The position numbers were made by a program, and so were the translations under genes. The notes beneath the pieces were generated by a model. That model searched no databases and had not been told where the DNA came from. It saw only the letters and a list, made by a program, of their open reading frames with translations. This document shows, piece by piece, positions 51,061-64,000 of a DNA stretch of 64,000 nucleotides. This stretch comes from Sphagnum magellanicum. Lineage: Eukaryota; Streptophyta; Sphagnopsida; Sphagnales; Sphagnaceae. Numbering within the stretch: position 1 is the first letter of the stretch; each line of letters begins with the position of its first letter. The stretch lies in assembly GCA_021904315.1 (NCBI GenBank), contig CM038919.1, positions 15,555,666 through 15,619,665 on the forward strand, given 5' to 3'.

Positions 51061-54000
51061 TCATTTTTACAATTAGTCACCATTTTTTAAACTTTAGGAT
51101 TGTTTTTCCAACTATGGTGTGATTATTAAATTACACATCTTTCCATATTGACTAACTTTTTGGATTCCATCAAAGTCACTTATAAAATTATTAAAATAAT
51201 AAGTAGTTTTGTAAGTGGGTGGGTAGGTGGGTAGGTAATATATTAACCAATTAATTAGTTACTTAATTAGTTATTTATTTCTTACCTATTTAGTTATATA
51301 ATTTACAAAACTAAAAATAAGCTCAAAACTTGTGGAAAAATCATGTTTAGTTGCAATTAAAATTTGTAACTAAGGTACAACAAAAAGGTTTAACTCATAT
51401 GTTTTGTATTCTAATGTCATCTTACAAAGTATATAAAAAAGGTGCCTTTTCTTTGGATTACATATTAAAATCATGTGGCATTTGGGATGAGCTCAAAGAA
51501 GCTTAACCCTAAAGGCAAAACATATAAGATAAAATAAAAGTATTTGGGTATGTCCACAATAAAATGAGCCAAACCCAACTCATTTGTCCTTTTAAAAAAG
51601 GTATGAACTTGAAATTGGAAATAGAAATGTCATGCAACCATTACACAAAATTTAAGGTTTAAATGCATATTTGATTTGTAAAATATATTATTATAATAAA
51701 ATTTAGGTTTTTTGAATTTTACAACCTATCTTTATATTTATCCAAGAGTTATTGGGAAAAAACTCGCATACTCTGAATTTTACAATGTATTTATATATCA
51801 ATTCCAATGATGATCCAAAACCATGTAAAATCTAATAATTATTGAATATATATGAATATGAAAATTTTCCAAAAAAATCTAGACTAATTTTGATAATTCG
51901 TATGTGACTTATTCAAGACCTTAGGATTGGTTGCAAATATTTAATTAATCCTTTTCACCTTCAAATGTTGATATAATTGATTCATGTTTTTATATGTCAT
52001 TTTTGAATGTATATTACATCACATTATGTAGATTACATGAAAAACATTCAATGCTAAGTGAAGTTAAAAATTGACAACTATGTTATTCAAGAGTGGTTAC
52101 ACTTGCACTGGTTCATTATTTTGCAAACTTACGCATTTACATGGTTACTTTTTAACTCACCTACTTTTTTAGCTTCTCACTTATTTACTTACCTTTTTAT
52201 TAGGTAACTAGGTGGGCAAGTAAGTAAATAACTTAGGTAGGTATGTATTTTAGGTAGGTATGTAATTTTTTATGCACATAATTTTACTTACCTACCTACC
52301 TATATAAGTAATTTTTTATTTTTATTTTTTACAAAATTCAATCAATATGCCATGTGGCAATTTTTGATTGTGCCACATGCCACAATATAAATACATTTAA
52401 CTTGAATAATCATAATGGATGGTTGAGATCAAAATTTCAATAAATTTTACTTTTTATCAAAAATTATTCCAAGTGCCACACATGTCAAATTTTCCTTTGT
52501 CCAAGTGCCATCACGTAAATAGTTGAAATTGGACCATGTTGATTTTTGTTAATTATATAGTGTATTAAATCATATATTAAAAAATTCCAAGTTTTTCCAT
52601 GTGTCAAAATTTGATGAAAAAATGTGTTGAAATTTATCACCATCCATAATGGATGGCCTAGATTAATATTTCAATAAAAAAAAATTTCCCAAAAAAATAT
52701 TATGTTGACAAATGGCAATTAATGATAGGGTTATTTACTAGTTGCAAAAGTTTATGGTTATTAATATATTATTTTACTATTATTTACCTTTTTATACTAA
52801 GGGCAGTACTTGTCAAAATTCACCTTTACCAAGAGGAAAAAGACACCTTAAACCATTTTAAACCTTAAAATTTTCCCATGTTTTCATTGCATGATTTTCC
52901 ATTCATCCAAAAAGAGCATTGACAAATTCAGACCTAAAGGTTGTGTTATATCTATGGGGTTTTAGACTTGGAAACCTGAAAAGTGGTAATTAAAATTTTT
53001 AAGTTATTTGGTGGTTTTGACAAGGCCCATAAATTGTTAGTAGGTTGTTAATACCTATGTGGACTATTGAATGGAGTCAAGACTTAAAGTATGATTTTAC
53101 AATCTACTAGGGTATAATACATAAAAAGGTAGGTAGGTAAATAGGTAGGCATGTAAGTAGGACCCTAAAATTTAATCAAATTTGACATACACAACCTTGT
53201 TATTACATACATCCTATATTGGTAATCGCACCACATGGCACCTTGTTGCAATAACAACTTTTACTACTAGTATAAGGGGACATTAAATAACTTTTTAAAA
53301 AACTTCATTTCGGTAACAATTTTTTCTTTCACCCATGATGTGAATAGTGAAGGTTCAAGAAGGTTGGTCACTTTATCCAAAAGTTACTGGCATGGGTTTA
53401 AAGAATTGGTGCAAAAAATTAAATAGGTGCACAAAATTTGCATTTGGAAAAATTTAAAACCATTGGATGAGAGTGAAACATTCAAAATTTCAAATTTGGG
53501 TCCATAGGTAGACTTTATAAGTCAAAATTTGATTACACAAACAAAAGTCTAGGATATCCTAATTAGGTGCCCATAGTTTTTCATTGCCATTTTCATTGAT
53601 TACTTAAAATTGTTCAATTGCATTGGACCACACCAAGAATGTCAATATAAGAATTCCACTTCAACGGAAGACAATCAAGAAGAGGAAAAGAACATGGTTG
53701 AAGCCCTTGCATTACTATCACTTGCATGTAAATTGTGTTATCCAATTTCACAAATTCTTGTGCATTCCATGCAATTGTTTCACCCACAAATTTGCACCAT
53801 CTTTTGTTTAAATTCAACAAAGATGTTAGAACATCAAAGGGGTATGGGGTAATTTTAGCAAAATGTGTTCATACATTGTGGTGTCAAATGGAGGCAAATA
53901 GGAGGGAGGTTTTAAGGAATGTAAAGGTGTTGTTGGGAAACTTGGTTACCATGGGTGGATGGGTTAAGGTGAATTATAACTTGGCTTCATGGATCATGCC

Positions 54001-54429
54001 TTAGGGTTTGCAATAGAATGACTCTAATCAAATTTGGTAGGAGCTTTAAAAAATTGTTAAAGAAATTTGAAACAACCCATAAGATAACAAGAAGGCTTAT
54101 CATAATGATATATCAAGGGTTAGGATTATCATAAAAAAAACCCTCTTAGTTTTCTTCCCATAGACTACTATGTATTGTCACCATTAATGGCTAGTTACCC
54201 TGAGTGCGGGGTGTTTCAAGGCAAATATCTTCACTTGGAAACATGATATAGTGCATTAATGCAAAAAAATAGAAACCAAGTGTTTCTCCAAATGTCACGT
54301 TCATTTCTCCAAAGGCACCCGAGTGCAAATGCAATAAAACAACCCACGCCCAATTCCTTGGTGCTTTGCTTAAAAGTAGTGGGTTAGCTAGTCAAGGTGA
54401 CATGGCAAAACTAGATTAGTTCATCATAG
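51061..54429. other. AT-rich, probable transposon-derived DNA without gene
   Basis: It contains TAGG/CCTA patches (51210-51240, 52195-52305, 53130-53160) and catgtggcaa-type words repeated with variation at 52350-52700. Open frames at 53610-54004 show no recognisable domain. Confidence 0.3.
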
Positions 54430-54790
54430 AGAATATTCTTAGAATCATTTTTTACAAGTTTTCAAAAAAATATTTTGACCTAATAGGATGGTGTAGTTTA
54501 CTTTTCTTTACAAGAATATATAAATTTGTTTCATAAATATGGCATCTTCAAATAGTTATAAAGCCTTTTAGGGGTCCTTTGCATAGTAAAAACATTGGTT
54601 ACACTGCTTAAAAAATGTTTTTGGGTATTTTATAATCATTGAATTCATTTCAAATTTAACCAAATGTTTCCATTATATATTAAAATAATTTTTGTACAAA
54701 TGCACCAAACTTTTTAACATTATTTTGAAGTAGTAGTTGAGAATGTGAAAAATTAAGCAATGGTTACATTTTGAGTGGGTCTTTTTATTG
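54430..54790 (+). repeat. Short interspersed repeat X, copy 3 (diverged)
   Basis: It shares order and wording with 17890-18355: ttttacaag..ttcaaaaaaatattttga, then tcatttcaaattaa, ccaaatgtttcc, tatattaaaataa and gaaaaattaagcaa.ggttaca. It is more diverged than copies 1 and 2. Confidence 0.45.
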
Positions 54791-54857
54791 TGTTTGGACC
54801 CACCGTACATGAGTTTTACTCTTGGTTGCATGCACTATTTTAATGGATGTTCTCAAA

Positions 54858-56293
54858 ATACACATTATTTCAAAATATATCTTTTACAACTACACATACG
54901 ACTAAGTTTGCACTCATATATGACAAATTTAACTACATATGATTACATGATTAGCTAGTCCATTAAGACATGTCACATCAGACATCTAGTTGTTTATGTG
55001 TCCTATTTGTAAGCCTACAAATGATTATTTTTTGTGACTACATAATCATGAAGGATATATACATTATATTTAATATAAATATTTAATATGATATTTATAT
55101 TATATACTTGTGTAAATACTGTAATAAAGTAAATAATAAATAATAAATTAAACGAAATATAAAGTATTGACTAATTGAATACTAATATTAAATAATTAAT
55201 TTTTTTATTAAATAATTTATATTAATAATATTTACATCCTATGATATTTTGACACATGGCATTTACATAATGTTAGCTTTAAAAATTAGTTTAGGTAGTT
55301 AGCTAGGCCACCTAGTTTAGGTATTTAGGCGAGCCTAGGTAGGTACCTAATGCTAAGTGGCCTAGATATAAGGAAAATTTAGTCAACATATAATTGGTGA
55401 CCACAACCATGTTAGTTGCAAGGTTTGATCCTTGGACCCTAAAGATGGAAATGAACTCTTTTACCAACAAATGACCCCACTTGTTTTGTGAACATAATGG
55501 GGTGCATTTTATTTAACAGATGTTTTGTTATAAACATAGCACAAATGCCAATTTTATTATTTAATATCTTATTGATATTTTTTCCAAATGAAAAAAAAAA
55601 AAACTTCATTGTTAATTTTTTTTCAATGATGTACACTTATATTTTTCTCCTTTTAAAATTGTAAACCCATTTGAGGAAAAAATAATGATTGAATTTTGTT
55701 GTTTAATAAGATTTCAATGACCATTCTTTTCTTTGGAATTTCAAGTAATTATTAATGGATTTTTTAATGACTAACATAATAACAAATTATGATATACCTC
55801 CCACAATGTTTTAAACTTGTATTTGATTAAAAAACTATAGTATAAAAATTTGATGTAGTTGATATACAATTTATTCACATAAAATATTCATAAATAGATT
55901 ATATATTTTTTTCAATAAAAATTTAATATATTTTAAATATTAAATATTAATATAAAATATAAAATAATGCTATATTATTAATAAATTTATGAAAAAATAA
56001 TTTTTAGTTTTATACTATAATACAATATTATAATCTAAAATAATGATAAAATTTGAATATGCATTAAATAAATGTAAATTTAGTTGTATAGATGAATGAC
56101 TATGGATGATGTCAATAAATGTTTTTGTGTATAAATATTGAATTTCAATTATTGAATAAAATTTAAAATTTTTTTGAAATATAAGTTGCAACTAACATTT
56201 AAAATTTTTTATTCATGTAGTTTATTAATTTCATGCAGTAAAAATAATTTAATAAAATAATTAACTTATTTTAATTTTTTTGAAAAAATAGTG
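54858..56293. mobile_element. Possible decayed CACTA-like element
   Basis: A cluster of subterminal motifs (acaactacacatacgactaag) lies near 54888 and gttgcaactaac near 56184. The right end at 56293, reversed, would be CACTATTTTTTCAAAA, and near the left end CACATTATTTCAAAA occurs. No target duplication was found. The core is AT-rich with TAGG patches. Confidence 0.3.
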
Positions 56294-59200
56294 AAGAAGC
56301 ACATGTCTAAAGGGCGGGTGTGGGTGCTATTAGCATGGTTGGACCATGTCTCAAATCTCTATGTTATTATGTTTGAAGGACTTTGCATTTCTTTTAAAAT
56401 TTTTTTTTTTCTCTTTTTGTGTCTTTTTTGGTTTATTTCTCTACATAAAATGCATCTTGCAAAAAAAACATAATCAAGTTACAAAGTTAGTTGGCCTACA
56501 AAATTGTTATAAACTTGTTGCATATTTGTTCACGAACTATTATAGATCTACTACAAATTTGTTTCAAGCTTTTAAGTTTTATAGACCTAAAAATCCAAGA
56601 AGAAAATATAAACATTCAAAGAAGATCTTGTTCCACACAAGGATATAAAAACATTTGTCAAGGAGTTGGAACATGAAAAAGAATAAGTTCTAAAGAAAGA
56701 ATAAGCTTTTAGTACACTTCTTGCAATTATGTCTTTGATTATGCACCAATTATACATTAAAAACAATGAAATTTCAAATGCATAATTGACATGTTAAGGG
56801 TTATAGAAAGTTCATTTGCATTTGTTTTACCAAATGGGAAACATATTAGCAAAGACCATGAAATGAAGAAGATGTGTCCTCCATGTTGAGATTGGTAACA
56901 TCAATTTCCAAGTTGTGTCACATGAGTTTTCCTTCCAAAAACTTGCAAATATAGATTAAAATTACCTCATAACTTGCATCACTTCCATCAACATGACTAA
57001 TTTGGTTTCATTATCACATTTATTTATTTTTTGGTTTTTCCCCTTCAAGTTCTATATTTTTCTTTAGGTTTGATTATTTTCCAAGTTTCTTTCTCTAAAC
57101 CGTATGTATTTCTTTCCAAGTCTACATAAACCACACTCTAACCATAAGCATGAATGTATACTTTAAACATCCAAAAACCAACTTGTAAAATCATTGTCAC
57201 AAAGTTGTAAACCAATTAAGTTGCTAGAGACATGTTACACATTTATTGAAATGTTGGAGATTTGTTTCATTATACTATAGTTGTTTTTTATGTTGTAAAA
57301 GTTTTAGGATTTAGATTCTTTGGTTTTTTAATTTTCTATTTACTTACACCAAACATATTAAACCATAACACTTACACCATGGCAAACGCCAAACAAATTG
57401 GTGAGAATGGCTCACTTTTTGCATCATAATCTAATTTTTTACAAAGTGGCATACATTTACATGCTATTAACATGGCATAAAAACAATAAATTTTCAAATC
57501 TATGGCTAGATTTAGATTTTCAACTTAAATAAGAAGAAATTTATTAAATTTTTTTGTAACATATATACATAAAATATATAATGTTGGATTTTTTAAGTTG
57601 AAAAATATGGACTAGTTTACTGTTTGTGCTTCTATATACATGCATTTTTGTGTATGAATTTATTTGGGATATAATATAGGGATTCAACATATGATATGTT
57701 AAAAAAAAAAGAACATATGTGCAAAAAAATTTCTAAAAAAAATTTAACCAAAAAAAAGTTATGGACTTTAAAATGGCCTAAAATGAGCCATATTTTAATA
57801 ATTCCATGTAATAATCATTTTTGGGTGGATTTCAAATTGAATTTTCTTAACATGTACATTAAAATTTTTTATTTAGAATGGTTGTTCTTTATATGGGTTT
57901 TTTAGTTCATTAATCAACATGTAATTCCCCATTAAGTTAACAATATCAAAATAGATTGCCATTTTAACACTATTGTATGGACTTTTAAGGAGTGCAACAT
58001 TTGCCGAAAATGAGCCACCTTAGAATGCATACACCCAATCAGAATAAAATACCTACATTAAGGGCTATCCAAAACAATTGGAGGTTTAAAAGGATTTGGC
58101 GTGGTGCAAATAGGGTTTAATGTTTAGGATTTTTAAAAATTCAGTTTGAATTCAAGGATTAAAATTAGTTTTTGTGTCAACAAGTTCAACTACACCAAAC
58201 ATAACCCATAAGACTTGAACCATGGCATGCTAACATAAAACAATGAAAGTTGGTTTAAGGAAAGCTTGTGCTTATGTTTGTTTTGACAAATGGGAGACAA
58301 ATTATCAATAGATCATGAAATTAATTAGTAAGATTCAAACTCCAAGTTGAAATTTTAGTAACATCAAGCTCCAAGTTGTGTTTGATAAATCTTCTAGTTG
58401 CAAATTTGGTAATTTATAGTTTGTAGAATATTCATGACTTGCACCACTCCCATCAACATGATTATTTTCTTTTCAAAGTGCAAGATTCATCTTCCTTTTG
58501 GACCAATGACTTACATGTACATTCAAGCTCTATAGATAGACCAATTACATTGGCTTCCTACTACCTACAAGAATTTATGCATGAGAGTGGATTTAAAATT
58601 AGAGATAAGAGTTAAATATTAACATATATTGAAGCAATTCAACAAGAGATGAAAATTAACATAATTTGAAATCATTTAATAAAACATGTATTGGAGTTCG
58701 TTACCCAAAGGCATTATAAATTCTAATTTTGTACAAAATTATAAAATGCAAAACACTTTAAAACCTTAATTGAAAGGATTTTTTTTTCATTTACATCTAA
58801 TTCCACATTCTCAAATGATCATTGATTGGTCTGTGTCATACCATTCTAAAACTTCTTCTAAGCAATTTATTTCAACTTGAAATTGTTCATGAAAAAAACC
58901 ATTTTTTGAGTAATGCATTGTTATAGCCTTATGGTAAAAGTGATTTTTGACATTAACAAGTTCCAAAACATTCAATACAATTGTCTTCCCCATTACTTTG
59001 CACACCACCCCTTATTTGGTGAAGATCCCAAAACATGGATGTGGTCTTGGTTAAGCATGGAAGAATGTGTGTAACCACAACTACATCTATGAGATGTGGC
59101 AAAAGCTAGCAAGTATTAATAGTTAGTGTCATGAGGAGGTATTGGGGGTTTTGAAATTAAGGATGGTAGAATTTGAAACGTTAGGGTGAAAGTCATGACA

Positions 59201-59453
59201 TTTCTTTAATTGCAATACTAATATTGATGCAATTAAGGATGTGAAAACTTCACAAATCTTGTGACATAAGATAAAACGAAACCAACATGATAATTAAGAG
59301 CATACCTTCTGTAGAGTTAGGTCATGGTCCAAAATGTTTTAAAAAAATCTTCATTGTCCCATGATTAAAATGAAGACCATTTAACTAATAGTTATTGGAG
59401 CGAAAGGAAGGAAATGGTATCAAAACCTTATAAAAGTTCAAAGTTCCACCATA
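56294..59453. other. AT-rich, no gene seen
   Basis: Only short open frames and A/T runs. No domain, splice structure or repeat family could be supported. Confidence 0.35.
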
Positions 59454-59456
59454 GTT

Positions 59457-61755
59457 CACTAGAAGAAATGTTGTCCATTTTGACCATATTTTTACAACTA
59501 TTATGCAACTAATGTCTAAACCAATTGATTTTACAACTAGATGTGTGTTAGTCCTATGTGTCCATGTAGTTGGAACTTGTTGTAATCCCATATGCAACTA
59601 CAAGAAGGGTTGAATTAAATTCTAGTTGTAGATGTGACTACAATTTATGGCTAATATGATTTTCATTGAAAATGTAAATGAAAAGTGAACAATGCCATCT
59701 TTTTTTGATTGCATTCATCAATGGATGATAACATAGTTGTTTTTATAACTACAAATGAAAGGTTTTTCAATTGCAATAATACATTCTACCACATGAATAA
59801 AGAAACATAGATCACATATGGCAAACTTTGTTATTTCAATTGGACTATTATCCCTTTAATGTACCCATCCATGGGTCTTCTTTGCAATTATTCATGGGTC
59901 TTCCATGATATAATATCTAATAGCTAATAGTTTGTTAGAAAAAACTATTATAACCTAGTTGGTAAACTAAGCTAGCTAAGGTTAATAGGTTATGTTAAAC
60001 TAAGTAGGCCTATGTACATTGGTAGCCTAGCTTAGCTTGCATACTTAATTAATTAGCCTAAGTTATCTATGTGTAGTAGTAGGCTAGTTTATTAGGTGTA
60101 ATTAATAGGCTAAGTTATGGAGGTTAGACCTAGTTAGGCTAGGTATGCAAGGTAGGTAGTTGGTAGGTTAGGTCATTAATTATTTGGTAAACTAGGTAGT
60201 AGATAGTAAGTAGGATAAGTAATAGGTAGGTTTATTAGTTTATTGTGTGAATTTGTGATCATGCTTTCATATTAATTAATTAGGTTAGGTACTTAATCAA
60301 TTACTTTGTTAGGCTAGGTAGTATGTAATAAGTCGGATCATAGGTATTAATAGGTAGTAGGTAGTAAGGTAAGCTAAACAAAAGGTATTTTACTTTGTGG
60401 ATATGTTATAATCTTTTTGTAATAATTGATAAAATAATTAGTTATGTTAAACAATTAATTTATTAAATGTAGGGTAAGTAATTAATTTATTAGGTAGGCT
60501 AGGTAATAGATAGTAGGTATGTAACCTAAGTAGTATGTAATAAGTAGGATAACTATTAGTAAGTAGTAGGTAGGTAGGTTATAAGTTAAACAAGAGGTAT
60601 TTTATTTTGTGGATATGTTGTAGTGTTTTTGTATTAATTAATTAATTAATTAGCTATGTTAAAAAATTAATTTATTAAATGTAGACTAGGATATTAATTT
60701 ATTAAGTAGGCTAGGTAGTAGATAGTAAGTATGTAGCCTAGGTAGTATGTGATAAGTAGGATAGGTAGTAGTAAATAGTAGGTAGGTAGGTTAAATTGTA
60801 AATATTTTATTATGTGGATATATGATTTAATAATAATAATAATAATAATAATAAATTAGGTAGGTTATGTAATTAATTTATTAAATGTAGGTTAGCTAAT
60901 AGATAGTAGGTATGTAGCCAAGGTAATATGTAGTAAGTAGGACAGGTAGTAAATAGTTAATGAAAACAATAAATATTTTATTGTGTGGATATATGATAAT
61001 GTTTTTGTATGGGACAAAGGATGTGATAGTGTTGTAGAATTGTTTTATATTCATTTGTCTACAATTTCAAATTTGCATAGTATATAAGAAGGTGAAGGAA
61101 TGGACTAGATTCATGGTATGCACTATAAACATAGTGCATGTGCCATTTGGGATGAGCCAATCAAAAGGCTTGTCCCCAATAAAATACATAGGATCCTACC
61201 TATCTATTTAGCCTATGTTAATTAGCTTATTCTACTTTACCCTAGCCTAAAATAGGTTAGCTATTGTAGTTTAGCCAAGGATAGATTATAATTAATTAAA
61301 ATAATTAATTACTATAATTATAATACATAATTGTTGTAATTATTGTAACTATAATAATTAATTATTCTAATTATTTTATATATATATATATATAACAAAT
61401 GGAAAATTGCCACATGTTTTATGGCCATTGGTTCTATAAATTACCACATGGTTAAATCCTAACCACCCATCAATGGCACATTTGGTAGCATATGACTATC
61501 CAAATGTAGTCGCAAATGCAGTCACAAATTGGGGTTCCACATCATATTAAGGATCATCCATGGCAATGGATGAGAAATTATGGCCTAATCATAAAGTTTG
61601 TGATTACATTTTCAACTTCATGGCCATGTCATGTCTTTTGTGACTAATTGTCTTATGGCACTTGTCCAAAGTAACTAGATTAATTTAATCACGTGTCGAT
61701 TACAACTATAAATGAATTGCAAATTCAGTTGTTGATTTTGAAATTTCTTCTAGTG
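59457..61755. mobile_element. Non-autonomous CACTA element 4 (2.3 kb)
   Basis: Perfect 13-bp inverted ends CACTAGAAGAAAT at 59457 and, reversed, at 61755. A 3-bp target duplication gtt lies at 59454-59456 and 61756-61758. Subterminal motifs (acaacta, gcaacta, gtagtcgcaaatg) lie within 250 bp of each end. The core has a TAGG-rich tandem array (60215-61010). No transposase. It is the best preserved CACTA of the window. Confidence 0.9.
60215..61010. repeat. About 210-bp tandem array in the CACTA core
   Basis: A marker (a)ggtatttta.tttgtggatatgtt recurs near 60383, 60595, 60804 and 60970, with intervals of about 212, 209 and 166 bp. Each unit carries taggtaggtag-type runs and attaattta. A short AAT repeat lies at 60830-60853. 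Confidence 0.75.
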
Positions 61756-61758
61756 GTT

Positions 61759-64000
61759 GAAGTTCATTGAAATTCCATTTTGTCAACATTTCATGACCTT
61801 TGTTGAAGTTACAACTCATGGCATTCCATTGTTGTCAAAAACCCATTGTTGCATTAAAATTTTTATAAAAATCCAATGTTATAAAAGCTTTAGCATGTAT
61901 TTGCCAAAGCCAAAAATTAGCTACTACTACTAAAGTCTTATTAAAATGCCATTTTGTTTACTTCCCTAGTTTTTTTTGTCAAGCTCCTTTCCTTGTAAAT
62001 GATGTTGAATATTGTCAAAACTCCAACATGTGCATTTGTTGAAACAAAAAACCAACCACTATTACAAAAGCCCTATTGAAATGCTGTTTGTTTACTTCCT
62101 TATTTTATGTTAAGCTTCTTTCCTTGTAAGCAAATTTTTGTGCTTCTCATCAACTTTTGTTCAAAACATCTTTCACAAAGAAACACTCTCTCATTCCCCT
62201 TCACTAAAGGCATACTTATTTCACAAAGTCAAAAGAAAATCCAAGATGTAAGAGGAAATTCCTTTGATCATAAATTAAAGAGTCATTTTTAATTTTCTCC
62301 TATCCTTGAGGGGGGGAGCACTACTCGAAAAAAAGTAGAGAATATGCGAGTGAAAATATAAGGTGCAATATGTTGGTTGTTGAATAAAAATTATAAATTA
62401 ATTAGTTCAAATACAAGGTTATGTACATTTTGAAAATAAAATTATAATCAATATAGGGTATGTGTAAATATCTAATATTGGAATTTTTTAATAAAAAAAA
62501 TAGCATGTGCATTAAACATTTAAAATATTAATCATTAGTAGGTTTAATTATTGTGAAATAATATTTTGATTAATTGTGTAGAGTGATTATAGGGTCAATA
62601 AGTTATTAAATCTGGGTTTATAACATTTAAATGAACATGGAAAAGAATGTTTAGAAATTTAAGTATGACATTGAGGGTTTTTGATTTTATGGAACTATAA
62701 GCAAATGGTCGAATGTTCTCGCAACAATAACCTAATTTTATTTTTTTAAGGTTCAAGCACAAACTTTTTCATTTTCTTCCTATGTCAAAATGGTTGGAAG
62801 GATCTTTGGATTTAGGATTTCAAGTAGCATGGAAGCAAACTTTTCTAACTTCAAATTTTCTTAAACTAAAAGTTTAAGTTAATATAGGAGAATGAAATTG
62901 GACACCAAAAAAGATTATAAACAAATATAGGGTGGTTAAAATATGTGCATATTAAAAAGTTAGAGAAAAATAGGGTGGGAGAAAATATAAATTGAAAACC
63001 TAATACCCAAAAATATTTGTTTGACACATGTAGGTTACAAAAATAACATTAACTGTCCCCACGGGCTCCTATTTTTTCCTCCACAAAATGATCATTGCAT
63101 TTTTCTGTGTTTGTTTCTTTTGCCCAAACCAAGCATTGAAACCATAACTTTTGAAAACTTTTCGAATAATTTGTTGTGTCACTTGTTGATATGTTCCTTT
63201 TTTCATGCATACACTTACCTAATTGGCTTTTCTTTTGACCCAAGAATACCTCTAACCCACTTATATATCTAAAGTTTATGTTGTTACAATGTTGGCAGAT
63301 TCTTTGATCCAAAGGAACCTTTGGTTATGGTCTAATGTATTTAAAACTTTAATTGGAACCTCTAGGTGAGGCTTTAAGGCTATTTGAAATATATTAGAAC
63401 CTTAGGTTAAGGTTCATGAAATGCCTATTAAAAACATACCAATTATCAGGTATAGAAGTTTTAACTTTTCATAAAGAGAAGGCCGTCAAGGTTGCAGTTA
63501 GATTTTAGAGTTAGTAATGATAACAAAAAAAGGTTTAAAAAAAAATAACAACATGATTGAACACAAGGATTTTTCAATCCAAAATTGCTTGTTGATCACA
63601 ATACAACCTAACACAAATTGCAAAAGACTCGCAAAATGGCTTTACCTTCATTGACACACTCAAAATTAAAAAAACCTAATCCTAATCAATTGCCATTATT
63701 GTCATTATAATTGAGTATTCTTACAGAAAGTGGGATACATAATATCCCATAGTGATCGCAACTCCATCCAAATCCAAATCCATATCCATTTACCAAACTT
63801 TCCTACCATGGCTTTAGAAACTAATTCTAGGATGAAACAACATGGCATTTTCTTACATGGGTAGATAGGTTTTTCACTTTTGGAAATGGAAACCAGAAAT
63901 CAATGTCACATCTGGATCAATTTCTACCTAACATATTGGTGCAAGAAAGAAGGGCAGATAGGGCTATCACTTTTGAAAATAGAAATAAAAAATCAAATGT
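61759..64000. other. AT-rich, no gene seen; one possible CACTA end
   Basis: No coding region is supported. CACTACTCGAAAAAAAG at 62319 resembles a CACTA left end, but no partner is seen before the window ends. Confidence 0.3.

Overview
This window looks like one stretch of a large, AT-rich, transposon-filled nuclear genome of a plant (streptophyte). The evidence is a complete plant-type MCTP gene with GT-AG introns, pieces of a plant NDR/LATS-type kinase gene, and several CACTA, PIF/Harbinger and LTR elements. Flowering-plant MCTP genes usually have intronless coding regions; this one has 12 introns. That points towards a non-seed plant or another streptophyte, but I cannot name the species.

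Layout. 1-1775: gene-free. 1776-6207 (minus): a 13-exon MCTP gene, the only clearly functional cellular gene. 6208-15700: upstream flank and repeat-poor DNA with small tandem repeats, plus a possible Pol III-type small-RNA promoter near 11490. 15700-23370: Harbinger remnant, tandem duplications, a reversed LTR-like element and short dispersed repeats. 23370-25398: a CACTA-type element with its own TIR and 3-bp target duplication. 26055-34479: an 8.4-kb CACTA element carrying nine exons of the C-terminal half of an NDR-type kinase gene. The captured exon that spans the catalytic loop to the DFG region is split by a solo LTR (26579-28930, TSD cacat). 35470-43850: a decayed transposase-like gene (DUF7869-like) broken by a CACTA element (35839-37550), a second solo LTR of the same family (38987-41640) and a different LTR-like element (42854-43650). 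44060-48730: a 150-bp tandem array, a Harbinger remnant and a dispersed repeat. 48730-64000: AT-rich DNA with a complete CACTA element (59457-61755) and partial or doubtful ones.

The most interesting result is that both solo LTRs, each defined by TGTGAG...CTCACA ends and a 5-bp target duplication, contain the same small gene. The order is U3 tandem repeats, a TATA box about 90-96 bp before an ATG, an ORF of about 140 codons with a conserved C-terminus (HYRWLRGPI ... RTIRHIL.FLQL), a small 3' hairpin and AATAAA. A solo LTR of this family is therefore a self-contained mini-gene. The protein family is one I do not recognise. Copy 1 is open; copy 2 has a single in-frame stop.
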